Source: Kitasatospora sp. DSM 101779
GTDB lineage: Bacteria > Actinomycetota > Actinomycetes > Streptomycetales > Streptomycetaceae
Assembly (NCBI RefSeq): GCF_025655475.1
Contig: NZ_JAHTIK010000001.1
Coordinates: 6,063,086-6,127,085 of the forward strand
Length of the DNA: 64,000 nt
Direction of reading: 5' to 3'
The position numbers and the translations under genes are program-made. Of this stretch, positions 55,179-62,406 are shown piece by piece. The notes below the pieces were generated by a model. The model saw only the letters and a program-made list of their open reading frames with translations. It had not been told where the DNA came from and searched no databases. Position 1 is the stretch's first letter. Each line of letters starts with the position of its first letter.

Positions 55179-55814
55179 ATGGCCAAGAACGTCGTCGTCC
55201 TCGACTACGGCTCCGGCAACCTCCGTTCCGCCCAGCGCGCCGTCGAACGCGCGGGTGCGAACGTCACCGTCACCTCGAACTTCCAGGCCGCCCTGGACGC
55301 GGACGGCCTGCTCGTCCCCGGCGTCGGCGCCTTCGAGGCCTGCATGCGCGGGCTCAAGGCCGTCCGCGGCGAGCAGATCATCGGCCGCCGCCTGGCCGGC
55401 GGCCGCCCCGTCCTCGGCATCTGCGTCGGCATGCAGATCCTCTTCGCCCGCGGCGTCGAGCACGGCGTCGAGACCGAGGGCTGCGACGAGTGGCCCGGCA
55501 CCGTCGAGCCGCTGGACGCCCCGATCGTCCCGCACATGGGCTGGAACACCGTCGACGCCCCCGAGGACAGCCGGATGTTCGCCGGCCTGGACGCCGACAC
55601 CCGGTTCTACTTCGTCCACTCCTACGGCGTCCGCCGGTGGGAGCTGGAGGTCCACAGCGCCCGGCTGCACGCCCCGCTGGTCACCTGGGCCACCCACGGC
55701 CACCCGTTCGTCGCCGCCGTGGAGAACGGCCCGCTCTGGGCCACCCAGTTCCACCCCGAGAAGTCCGGCGACGCCGGCGCCGCCCTGCTGACCAACTGGG
55801 TCACCACCCTCTGA
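55179..55814 (+). CDS. hisH: Imidazole glycerol phosphate synthase, glutamine amidotransferase subunit
   Basis: The product has 211 residues. This class I glutaminase domain has the nucleophile in VLGICVGMQILF (GICVGMQ), the oxyanion strand PHMGWNTV and the catalytic His/Glu in TQFHPEKSG. It supplies ammonia to HisF. It lies 30 bp after the small membrane gene, in the his operon. Confidence 0.97.
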   Translation: MAKNVVVLDYGSGNLRSAQRAVERAGANVTVTSNFQAALDADGLLVPGVGAFEACMRGLKAVRGEQIIGRRLAGGRPVLGICVGMQILFARGVEHGVETEGCDEWPGTVEPLDAPIVPHMGWNTVDAPEDSRMFAGLDADTRFYFVHSYGVRRWELEVHSARLHAPLVTWATHGHPFVAAVENGPLWATQFHPEKSGDAGAALLTNWVTTL

Positions 55815-55831
55815 AGCCGAAGGTCGAACAC

Positions 55832-56557
55832 ATGAGCCGCCTCGAACTGCTCCCTGCCGTCGACGTCCGCGACGGCCAGGCCGTCCGCCTGGTCAAGGGC
55901 GCCTCCGGCACCGAGACCTCCTTCGGCGAGCCTCTCGCCGCCGCCCTGGCCTGGCAGAACGCCGGCGCCGAGTGGCTGCACCTGGTCGACCTCGACGCCG
56001 CCTTCGGCACCGGCAGCAACCGCGCCCTGCTCGCCGAGGTCACCGGCCGCCTCGACATCAAGGTCGAGCTGTCCGGCGGCATCCGCGACGACGAGTCGCT
56101 CGCCGCCGCCCTCGCCACCGGCTGTACCCGGGTCAACCTCGGCACCGCCGCCCTGGAGGCCCCCGAGTGGGTCGCCAAGGTCATCGCCGAGCACGGCGAC
56201 AAGATCGCCGTCGGCCTGGACGTCGTCGGCACCACCCTGCGCGGCCGCGGCTGGACCCGCGACGGCGGCGACCTCTACGAGGTGCTCGCCCGCCTCGACT
56301 CCGAGGGCTGCGCCCGCTACGTCGTCACCGACGTCAACCGGGACGGCACCCTCACCGGCCCCAACCTGGAGCTGCTGCGCAACGTCTGCGCCGCCACCGA
56401 CAAGCCCGTGGTCGCCTCCGGCGGCGTCTCCTCGCTGGACGACCTGCGCGCGATCGCCACCCTGACCGGCGAGGGTGTCGAGGGCGCGATTGTGGGCAAG
56501 GCCCTCTACGAGCAGAAGTTCACCCTCGAAGAGGCCCTGGAGGCGGTGTCCCGATGA
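55832..56557 (+). CDS. priA: PriA: ProFAR isomerase (HisA), probably also TrpF
   Basis: The product has 241 residues. The (beta/alpha)8 barrel has the phosphate and acid/base sites LLPAVDVRDGQAVRLVKG (first Asp), LSGGIRDDESL, GTAALEAP and VTDVNRDGTLTGPN (second Asp), then ASGGVSSLDDLRAI. Actinobacteria without a separate trpF use such an enzyme for both histidine and tryptophan synthesis; dual activity here is inferred from lineage, not seen in residues. It lies 17 bp after hisH. Confidence 0.93.
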   Translation: MSRLELLPAVDVRDGQAVRLVKGASGTETSFGEPLAAALAWQNAGAEWLHLVDLDAAFGTGSNRALLAEVTGRLDIKVELSGGIRDDESLAAALATGCTRVNLGTAALEAPEWVAKVIAEHGDKIAVGLDVVGTTLRGRGWTRDGGDLYEVLARLDSEGCARYVVTDVNRDGTLTGPNLELLRNVCAATDKPVVASGGVSSLDDLRAIATLTGEGVEGAIVGKALYEQKFTLEEALEAVSR

Positions 56558-57015
56558 CCGAGGGTTCACCGGCGGGCGGCTCCGCCGCCGGGCCGGCCGC
56601 GAAACGCTCGCTGCGGGTGTCCGGATTCTCCCCCTGGGAGGACCAGTTCGGCTACTCCCGGGCCGTCGCGGTCGGGGACACCGTCCTCGTCGCCGGCACC
56701 ACCGCCTTCGAGGGCGGCATGGTCCAGCACGAGGGCGACCCGTACACCCAGACCCTCGCCGCGTTCGAGGTCGCCTTCAAGGCCCTCGCGGAGTTCGGAC
56801 TCTCCGCGGACGACGTCGTCCGCACGAGGATGTTCATCACCCACGTCCGGGACTGCGACGAGGTCGGGCGGGCGCACAAGAAGCTCTTCGACGCGATCCG
56901 CCCGGTGGCGACCATGGTCGTGGTCCAGGGCCTGATCGACTCCCGGATGATGGTCGAGGTCGAGATCGAGGCCCACCGTCCCGGACTGGCAACCTCCTTG
57001 GAAGGCAAGCAGTGA
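56554..57015 (+). CDS. RidA/YjgF-like protein without the catalytic Arg
   Basis: The product has 153 residues. The start overlaps the priA stop (ATGA). The Rid trimer fold is visible: YSRAVAVGDTVLVAGTTAFE, TLAAFEVAFKALAEFGLSADDVVRTRMFITHV, and MVVVQGLIDSRMMVEVEIEA. Where active RidA has P-x-R-(S/T), this has PVAT, so the Arg that binds the imine acid is missing. It is therefore probably not an ordinary enamine/imine deaminase. Its conserved place between hisA and hisF suggests a link to a reactive his intermediate (inferred). Confidence 0.85.
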   Translation: MTEGSPAGGSAAGPAAKRSLRVSGFSPWEDQFGYSRAVAVGDTVLVAGTTAFEGGMVQHEGDPYTQTLAAFEVAFKALAEFGLSADDVVRTRMFITHVRDCDEVGRAHKKLFDAIRPVATMVVVQGLIDSRMMVEVEIEAHRPGLATSLEGKQ

Positions 57016-57782
57016 GCCTCGCAGTACGTGTCATCCCCTGCCTGGACGTCGACGCCGGGCGGGTCGTCAAGGGCGTCAACTTCCAGAACCTGCGCGACGC
57101 CGGCGACCCGGTGGAGCTGGCCAAGGCCTACGACGCCCAGGGTGCCGACGAGTTGACCTTCCTGGACATCACCGCCTCGTCCGGCGACCGGGAGACCACC
57201 TACGACGTGGTGCGACGCACCGCCGAGCAGGTCTTCATCCCGCTGACCGTCGGAGGCGGAGTCCGCACCGCCGACGACGTCGACAAGCTGCTGCGGGCCG
57301 GCGCCGACAAGGTCGGCGTCAACACCGCCGCGATCGCCCGCCCCGAGCTGATCCGCGAGATCGCCGAGCGCTTCGGCCGCCAGGTGCTCGTCCTCTCGGT
57401 GGACGCCCGCCGCACCCCCGCAGGCACCGTGACGCCCTCCGGCTTCGAGGTCACCACCCACGGCGGCCGCCGCGGCACCGGCCTGGACGCCGTCGAATGG
57501 GCCTTCCGCGCCGCCGAGTTGGGCGCCGGCGAGATCCTGCTCAACTCGATGGACGCCGACGGCACCAAGGACGGCTACGACCTGGAGATGATCCGCGCCG
57601 TCCGCAAGCACGTCGCCGTCCCCGTGATCGCCTCCGGCGGCGCCGGCAAGCTCGCCGACTTCGCGCCGGCCGTCGACGCCGGTGCCGACGCGGTGCTCGC
57701 CGCGTCCGTCTTCCACTTCGGCGACCTGACCATCGGTCAGGTCAAGGACGCCCTGCGGCAGACCGGCCACCCCGTCCGCTGA
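57012..57782 (+). CDS. hisF: Imidazole glycerol phosphate synthase, cyclase subunit
   Basis: The product has 256 residues. Its GTG overlaps the preceding stop codon. The barrel has the catalytic Asp in RVIPCLDVDAGRVVKGVNF and the second in LLNSMDADGTKDGYDLEMI, with the phosphate loops VGGGVRTADDVD and ASGGAGKLADF. It joins HisH-derived ammonia to PRFAR, giving imidazole-glycerol phosphate and AICAR. It is the last gene of the main his operon before a long hairpin. Confidence 0.97.
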   Translation: MSLAVRVIPCLDVDAGRVVKGVNFQNLRDAGDPVELAKAYDAQGADELTFLDITASSGDRETTYDVVRRTAEQVFIPLTVGGGVRTADDVDKLLRAGADKVGVNTAAIARPELIREIAERFGRQVLVLSVDARRTPAGTVTPSGFEVTTHGGRRGTGLDAVEWAFRAAELGAGEILLNSMDADGTKDGYDLEMIRAVRKHVAVPVIASGGAGKLADFAPAVDAGADAVLAASVFHFGDLTIGQVKDALRQTGHPVR

Positions 57783-57800
57783 ACCCCTCCTCCGAGCCGC

Positions 57801-57847
57801 TCCTCCGGCCCGGGCCCGCCGGTCGTCGACGCGCCCGGGCCGGAGGA
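57801..57847. terminator. Bidirectional hairpin terminator of the his operon
   Basis: A perfect 15-bp stem, TCCTCCGGCCCGGGC with its complement, and a 17-nt loop begin 18 bp after hisF and face the convergent VOC gene. Confidence 0.82.
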
Positions 57848-57874
57848 CGCCGGCCCGCCGTCACGGCATCTCGG

Positions 57875-58654
57875 TCACGTCATGTCGCTCTTGATGATCG
57901 CGAAGACCGCGCCGTGCGGGTCCGTCGCCCAGCCCAGCCGGCCGACGCCCGGCACGTCCATGCCCGGCATCACGACCTGCCCGCCCGCGTGCTCGGCCCG
58001 GGCCAGCACCGCGTCCACCTCGGTGACCTCGAAGTAGGGCACCCAGCGCACCGGCTCGTCCGGGCTCTGCAACGGCGCGACACCGCCGAACGACGTCTCC
58101 CGCTCGCTGCCGCCCTCCGCCGTGGAGTACACCGTGTACGCCATCCCCGGCATCTCCACCGTCTCCGTGCGCCAGCCGAACAGCGCCTGGTAGAACGCCG
58201 TCGCCGCGGCCGGGTCCGCGGTGTGCAGCTCCGCCCAGCAGAAGGTGTTGGCGTCGGTCACGGCGTCCAGGCCCTGCGTCTCGCCCGCCTGCCAGATCGC
58301 GAACTGCACACCCGCCGGGTCGGACAGCTGCGCCATCCGGCCGTTGGACATCACGTCGAACGGCTCGGCGCGGACGGTGCCGCCGTGCTGCTCGGCCGCC
58401 TTCGCGGTGGCATCCGCGTCCGGCGTGCGGAAGTACAGCGTCCACGCCGGGGACGAGCCCTCCTCCGTCAGCGGGCCGACGGCCGCGACCGTCCTGCCCT
58501 CCTGCTGGAAGAAGCCGTAGTTGCCGGCCTCCTCGCCCAGCGACTGGAACGTCCAGCCGAAGACCGTGCCGTAGAACCCGGCGGTCGCGGGGATGTCCGG
58601 GCTCCCGAGGTCGAGCCAGCAGGGAGAGCCCGTCCGGAACTCCGTGGTGAGCAT
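57875..58654 (-). CDS. VOC-family (glyoxalase-like) protein with two domains
   Basis: The product has 259 residues. Two vicinal-oxygen-chelate halves follow each other: GSPCWLDLGSPDIPATAGFYGTVFGWTFQSLGEEAGNYGFF and NTFCWAELHTADPAAATAFYQALFGWRTETVEMPGMAYTVY. Each has the conserved FYxxxFGW helix. PHGAVFAIIKSDM closes the protein. Such fused VOC proteins often bind or inactivate small compounds, including antibiotics, but the ligand is unknown. It is cytoplasmic and converges on hisF. Confidence 0.92.
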   Translation of the reverse strand: MLTTEFRTGSPCWLDLGSPDIPATAGFYGTVFGWTFQSLGEEAGNYGFFQQEGRTVAAVGPLTEEGSSPAWTLYFRTPDADATAKAAEQHGGTVRAEPFDVMSNGRMAQLSDPAGVQFAIWQAGETQGLDAVTDANTFCWAELHTADPAAATAFYQALFGWRTETVEMPGMAYTVYSTAEGGSERETSFGGVAPLQSPDEPVRWVPYFEVTEVDAVLARAEHAGGQVVMPGMDVPGVGRLGWATDPHGAVFAIIKSDMT

Positions 58655-58789
58655 CGTGGTGCGCCCCTTCGAGGGTCGTGGCCGGGCCGCTCCGCGGGCG
58701 CGGAGGCGCTACGCCCTGGCCACCAGCCAGTGTGACCGGCGCCACTGACAATCGCGCGGCGCTCGCCGGACCGGCCGCGTCACCGCAGC

Positions 58790-59437
58790 TCAGCGCGGTC
58801 CTGGCAGCGGAAGCACGCGCCGCAGTGCGGCCACCGCGGTCTCCGCCCCCCGCACCGACAGCGAGGTCCGCGCCCCGCGCCCGAACGCGAAGAGCACCAG
58901 CTCGCCCGGCTCGCCGGTGAGGTGCACCGTCGGCCCCGTCCGGTGCGCGACCGTGCAGCTCCGCCCGTCCGGCCGCTCCAGCACCAGCCGCACCGGGGTC
59001 TTCCGGCCCGCCTCGAAGCGGGCCAGCATCGGCAGCCGCTGCCAGAGCGCGTCCGCCAGCGGCGCCGCGACCTCCTCCTGCCGCCACCCCTCGCCGGCCC
59101 GCCGGACGTCCTCCGCGTGCACGAAGTACTCGACCAGGTTGGCCGCCTCGTCCGCCCCCGGCAGCGCGAACGGCGACAGCGCCGGCGGACCCGACCGGAA
59201 CAGCCCGACCAGCTCCTCGTACGGGCGCCGGGCGTAGCCGCGCTGCACCTTCTCCGTCCACCCGGCCAGCGGGCCGATCCTGATCCCCGCCGCCGCGTCC
59301 GGCCGCCGCTCCCGCAGCACCAGGTGCGCCGCCAGGTCCGCGGTCGTCCACCCCGCACAGAGCGTCGGCGCCTGCGGCCCGGCCGCCGCCAGCAGGTCCG
59401 CCAGCCGCTCCCGCTCCCCCCGCGCATACTTCGTCAT
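58790..59437 (-). CDS. TIGR03085-type DinB/mycothiol-isomerase-like metal-binding protein
   Basis: The product has 215 residues from the ATG at 59437. RERLADLLAAAGPQAPTLCAGWTTADLAAHLVLRERRPDAAAGIRIG is the start of the TIGR03085 family; metal-binding His residues are expected in AAHL and in YFVHAEDVRR. The C-terminal part is a small SCP2-like strand region (TVHLTGEPGELVLFAFGRG). TAGGGT lies 7 nt before the ATG, a good leaderless promoter. The family is cytoplasmic with unknown substrate; relatives use mycothiol. Confidence 0.88.
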   Translation of the reverse strand: MTKYARGERERLADLLAAAGPQAPTLCAGWTTADLAAHLVLRERRPDAAAGIRIGPLAGWTEKVQRGYARRPYEELVGLFRSGPPALSPFALPGADEAANLVEYFVHAEDVRRAGEGWRQEEVAAPLADALWQRLPMLARFEAGRKTPVRLVLERPDGRSCTVAHRTGPTVHLTGEPGELVLFAFGRGARTSLSVRGAETAVAALRRVLPLPGPR

Positions 59438-59444
59438 GCCCACC

Positions 59445-59450
59445 ACCCTA
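59445..59450 (-). promoter_or_regulatory. Candidate -10 box (TAGGGT) for the TIGR03085 gene
   Basis: Read on the minus strand, TAGGGT is followed by 7 nt (GGTGGGC) and the ATG at 59437. This is the typical leaderless layout. Confidence 0.45.
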
Positions 59451-59567
59451 GGGGTGCGCCCCGGCGCGCCTTGCCGGCGGGGCGGAGCGGGAGGATCGTA
59501 AGAATCCGGGGGCGCGGCGGTCGGCGGACGATCATGGCCAGGGGGCGGAGCCACCCGGAGGTGCATC

Positions 59568-60260
59568 ATGACGTTCGTCCAGCTCATCGAGTGCAGGACC
59601 GACAAGGTCGACGACCTGAACCGGCTGATGGACAGCTGGATCGAGCAGACCCGCGGCCGCCGCACGGCCACCCACTCGATGGTCGGCGCCGACCGCTCGG
59701 ACGCCCGGCACGTCGTCGAGATCGTCGAGTTCCCGTCCTACGAGGAGGCGATGCGGAACTCGAAACTCCCCGAGACCGACCGGATCTTCCACGAGATGGT
59801 CGCGCTCTGCGACGAGCCGCCCACCTTCACCGACCTCGACATCGTCCGCGACGACCAGCTCAACAAGGCCGCCGTGCGGCAGCTGATGCAGCGAATGTCC
59901 GCCGGCGACCTCAGTGTCCTCGACGAACTCCTCACCGAGGACTACCGCGAGCACGACATCGCCGACGAGGCGGACCTCGTGGGGCGCGAGGCCATCAAGG
60001 CGAAGTGCGCCGGCTACCTCGAGGCCTTCGACATGAACTTCACCATCGACAGCCAGATGGCCGACGGCGACCGCGTCGCCACCATGTGGAGCTTCAGCGG
60101 CATGCACAAGGGCGACTTCATGGGCCTGCCCGCGACCCACAAGCGGGTCGAGATGACCGGCATGACCGTCTTCCGCTTCCGGGACGGGATGGCCTGCGAG
60201 GGCTGGTGGAACTGGGACAACATGTCGATGATGCGCCAGCTCGGCCTCGTCCGGATGTGA
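59568..60260 (+). CDS. Ester cyclase (SnoaL-like) with N-terminal dimeric alpha/beta-barrel-like domain
   Basis: The product has 230 residues. GGAGG precedes the ATG. Residues 1-85 (VQLIECRTDKVDDLNRLMDSWIEQTRG...HVVEIVEFPSYEEAMRNSKLP) look like an ABM/Dabb-type ferredoxin barrel. Residues 100-230 form a SnoaL/NTF2-like cone with VRQLMQRMSAGDLSVLDELLTEDYREHDI...GREAIKAKCAGYLEAFDMNFTID and GLPATHKRVEMTGMTVFRFRDGMACEGWWNWD. SnoaL-like ester cyclases act in polyketide pathways, but stand-alone copies are widespread and their function is unknown. Confidence 0.85.
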   Translation: MTFVQLIECRTDKVDDLNRLMDSWIEQTRGRRTATHSMVGADRSDARHVVEIVEFPSYEEAMRNSKLPETDRIFHEMVALCDEPPTFTDLDIVRDDQLNKAAVRQLMQRMSAGDLSVLDELLTEDYREHDIADEADLVGREAIKAKCAGYLEAFDMNFTIDSQMADGDRVATMWSFSGMHKGDFMGLPATHKRVEMTGMTVFRFRDGMACEGWWNWDNMSMMRQLGLVRM

Positions 60261-60274
60261 ACGGGCAGCCCGTC

Positions 60275-60302
60275 GGCAGCACCCCGTCCGGTTCGTGCTG
60301 CC
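60275..60302. terminator. Hairpin terminator
   Basis: An 8-bp stem, GGCAGCAC with GTGCTGCC, and a 12-nt loop lie between the convergent ester-cyclase and septum-formation-like genes. Confidence 0.55.
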
Positions 60303-60314
60303 CCGGGCCGTGCC

Positions 60315-60833
60315 TCAGCGCAGACGGCCCGTCAGTTTGGGGCCGTGCTGGCGGTTGCTGACGGTCATGGTGCAGGTCGCGTCCCGCATGCCCTGCTTGT
60401 AGTACTGCAGGTAGGGCCCCAGCGGGAAGCCGTAGTACGGCCCGCCGCCGCCCTGCCGCTGCTGCCACTCGGCGAGCGGCGCCGCGCACAGCTCCCGCAT
60501 CGCCCGCCCGATCTGCACGTCGCTGGTGAGCCCCTCGGGGAGCAGGACGTCGGCGATCGCCTCGCCGTCGTGCTGCTGCTCGCAGGGCCGCGCCTCGGCG
60601 CGGGTGATCACCTCGCTGAGCTGCGGATGGTCGAGGCACGTCCCGGGGGTGAACCACGGGTACGGCAGGTTCTTCGTGGGGCTCGGCGACGGGCTGGGCG
60701 GGGCGCTGCTCGGGGCGGGCGGGGGAGGGGCCGCCCGGTGGCCGCCGTCCGGCCACAGCACCACGGCGAGCACGACCGCCACCACCACGGCGGCGGCCAC
60801 CACCACGGCCGCCCGCCTGCGCCCCTGCTCCAC
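60315..60833 (-). CDS. Single-pass membrane protein with septum-formation-like domain
   Basis: The product has 172 residues with a GTG start behind GAGGGGG. A basic N-terminus and one membrane helix (AAVVVAAAVVVAVVLAVVLW) precede a Pro/Ser-rich linker (about 35-52). The rest, FTPGTCLDHPQLSEVITRAEARPCEQQHDGEAIADVLLPEG...LCAAPLAEW, has the C...PC...H-x-GE pattern of the septum-formation (DUF4352-neighbour/Septum_form) extracellular domain. A late Cys in RDATCTMTVS may make a disulfide. Its function is unknown. Confidence 0.72.
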   Translation of the reverse strand: MEQGRRRAAVVVAAAVVVAVVLAVVLWPDGGHRAAPPPPAPSSAPPSPSPSPTKNLPYPWFTPGTCLDHPQLSEVITRAEARPCEQQHDGEAIADVLLPEGLTSDVQIGRAMRELCAAPLAEWQQRQGGGGPYYGFPLGPYLQYYKQGMRDATCTMTVSNRQHGPKLTGRLR

Positions 60834-60897
60834 CCCGACCCCCTCGGCTCACCGCCCATTCTGGCCCGCCGCGGGGCCGGCCGTCAGCGGATCACCG

Positions 60898-61212
60898 CTA
60901 CTCGCCGCCGCCTTCCTCCAGCGCCGCGAGGTGCCGCTCCACGCTCTCGACCTTGGCGGTCAGACCGCCGCTCACCCCGGCCCGGTCGTCGATCTTGATC
61001 ACGGTGCTGACCCGGTTGCTGTAGGCCTTCACCGCCTCGATCGCCGCCCGCACCACCGGCATCACCTCGTCCCAGTCGCCCTCGATGCTGGTGAACATGG
61101 CATCCGTCCGGTTGGGCAGCCCGCTGTCGCGGACCACCTTCACGGCCGCGGCCACCGCTTCACCGACGTCCTCGCCCACGCCCAGCGGCGTGACGGAGAA
61201 GGCCACGATCAT
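60898..61212 (-). CDS. MTH1187-family thiamine-binding protein
   Basis: The product has 104 residues. The ATG at 61212 follows GAGG and begins directly with the family block MIVAFSVTPLGVGEDVGEAVAAAVKVVRDSGLPN; later TDAMFTSIEGDWDEVMPVVRAAIEAV and VSTVIKIDDRAG are also conserved. These small ferredoxin-fold tetramers (YqgV/MTH1187) bind thiamine or related compounds. It is cytoplasmic. It lies on the same strand as the septum-like gene, 64 bp away. Confidence 0.9.
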   Translation of the reverse strand: MIVAFSVTPLGVGEDVGEAVAAAVKVVRDSGLPNRTDAMFTSIEGDWDEVMPVVRAAIEAVKAYSNRVSTVIKIDDRAGVSGGLTAKVESVERHLAALEEGGGE

Positions 61213-61334
61213 CCCGTCCTCGTTCCCGGCTCCCGATGAGCCCGTCTGCTGCTTGCTGCGGCATCGGTCGCCGCCGGCCCGCCAGCGGTGGGTACGCTGG
61301 GGGCGGCACGACCCGTTCAAGGGGTCAACTTCTC

Positions 61335-61814
61335 ATGCGAGTCGGAATCATCGGGCACGAAAGCCTCTCGGACCTGACCGAGATGCTCGTCCGGGGCGCA
61401 CTCTGGCAACTCGTCACCGCGCACGGCGCCTACGACCTGGTCGGCATCGGCCGGCTGAGGCCCGGGCCGGACACCTGGTTCGCGCAGTCCGTCCTCGACC
61501 ACGGCGGACGGATCGAGGTGGTGCTGTCCGCAGTGGAGGCGCGGGCCGGCGCCTTCACGGGGGAGGGCTGCCGCGACACCCGCCGCCGACTGCTGAACTC
61601 GGCGAACGCCGTGCACCGGCTGGCCGCGGCCGAGGCCGGCGGACCCGGCGAGGACACCGGCCCGGCGCTGGTCGGCATGGTGGACGAGCTGATCGCGGTC
61701 TGGGACGGCCGCCCCGGCAGCGAACCGGCCCGGGTGGTGGCACAGGCGCAGCGGGCGGGCCTGGACGTCCGGGTGGTCTGGCCGGAGGGCTGCGAGAGCC
61801 CGGACCGCGGCTGA
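61335..61814 (+). CDS. SLOG-like nucleotide-binding Rossmann protein
   Basis: The product has 159 residues. The ATG at 61335 begins MRVGIIGHESLSDLTEMLVRGAL, followed by DLVGIGRLRPGPDTWFAQSVLDHGGRIEVVLSA. This strand-helix order resembles SLOG/LOG-type proteins that sense or process nucleotides, often seen in Streptomyces as stand-alone proteins. The usual GG-x-GT-x-x-E LOG motif is not visible, so enzymatic activity is doubtful. AGGGG lies about 10 nt upstream. Its relation to the hisI gene that follows is unclear. Confidence 0.6.
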   Translation: MRVGIIGHESLSDLTEMLVRGALWQLVTAHGAYDLVGIGRLRPGPDTWFAQSVLDHGGRIEVVLSAVEARAGAFTGEGCRDTRRRLLNSANAVHRLAAAEAGGPGEDTGPALVGMVDELIAVWDGRPGSEPARVVAQAQRAGLDVRVVWPEGCESPDRG

Positions 61815-61902
61815 CCGCCCGCTCCCCCCGAGCCGCGCTCCCCGAACCGGCTGCGGGCCGACCACTCCCCGAACACTGATCACCGCGCCGGACGGGAGCT
61901 GC

Positions 61903-61908
61903 GAGAAT
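61903..61908 (+). promoter_or_regulatory. Candidate -10 box (GAGAAT) for hisI
   Basis: GAGAAT resembles TAGAAT, and 7 nt follow before the ATG at 61916. No ribosome site is seen. A leaderless start would favour 61916 over the ATG at 61907. Confidence 0.35.
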
Positions 61909-61915
61909 GGTCCGC

Positions 61916-62290
61916 ATGTCCACCACTCCCGCAGCCCCCGGCAGCACCGCCCTGGACGCGGCCGTCGCCGCCCGCCTCAAGCGCACCGCCGACGGCCTGC
62001 TCCCCGCCATCGCGCAGCAGTACGACACCGGCGAGGTGCTGATGCTGGGTTGGATGGACGACGAGGCGCTGCACCGCACCCTGACCACCGGCCGCTGCAC
62101 CTACTGGAGCCGCAGCCGCAGCGAGTACTGGGTGAAGGGCGACACCTCCGGCCACGTCCAGCGGGTCGTCTCCGTCGCACTCGACTGCGACGGCGACACC
62201 CTGCTGGTGAAGGTCGACCAGACCGGCGCCGCCTGCCACACCGGTGACCGCACCTGCTTCGACGCCGACGTGCTGCCCGTCGCTCGCTAG
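61916..62290 (+). CDS. hisI: Phosphoribosyl-AMP cyclohydrolase
   Basis: The product has 124 residues from ATG 61916 (an ATG at 61907 gives three more). It is the monofunctional HisI without HisE. The metal and substrate blocks are GLLPAIAQQYDTGEVLMLGWMDDEALHRTLTTGRCTYWSRSRSEYWVKGDTSGH, VVSVALDCDGDTLLVKVDQTGAACHTGDRTCF, with cysteines in CDGD, CHTG and RTCF as zinc ligands. It opens the adenine ring of PR-AMP. It lies apart from the main his operon, just before trpE, as in other streptomycetes. Confidence 0.96.
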   Translation: MSTTPAAPGSTALDAAVAARLKRTADGLLPAIAQQYDTGEVLMLGWMDDEALHRTLTTGRCTYWSRSRSEYWVKGDTSGHVQRVVSVALDCDGDTLLVKVDQTGAACHTGDRTCFDADVLPVAR

Positions 62291-62406
62291 CCTTTTCCCC
62301 GGCTCCACGCGCGCACCGAGCACCCGCACCAAGCAGCCGCGCCGAGCACCCGCACGACCTGCCAGCAGCCCGCCCGCCCCTCCTCCTCCGAACGGTGCCC
62401 GCTCCC
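62291..62406. other. hisI-trpE spacer without Trp leader peptide
   Basis: In this 116-bp spacer, CCGAGCACCCGCAC occurs twice (about 62316 and 62342). There is no run of Trp codons and no visible leader peptide, so the trp attenuator known in some Streptomyces is not present in this form. Confidence 0.5.

Noticed and set aside
62291..62406. trp attenuator before trpE
   Set aside because: No Trp codon run, leader peptide or alternative hairpins could be found in the short spacer.
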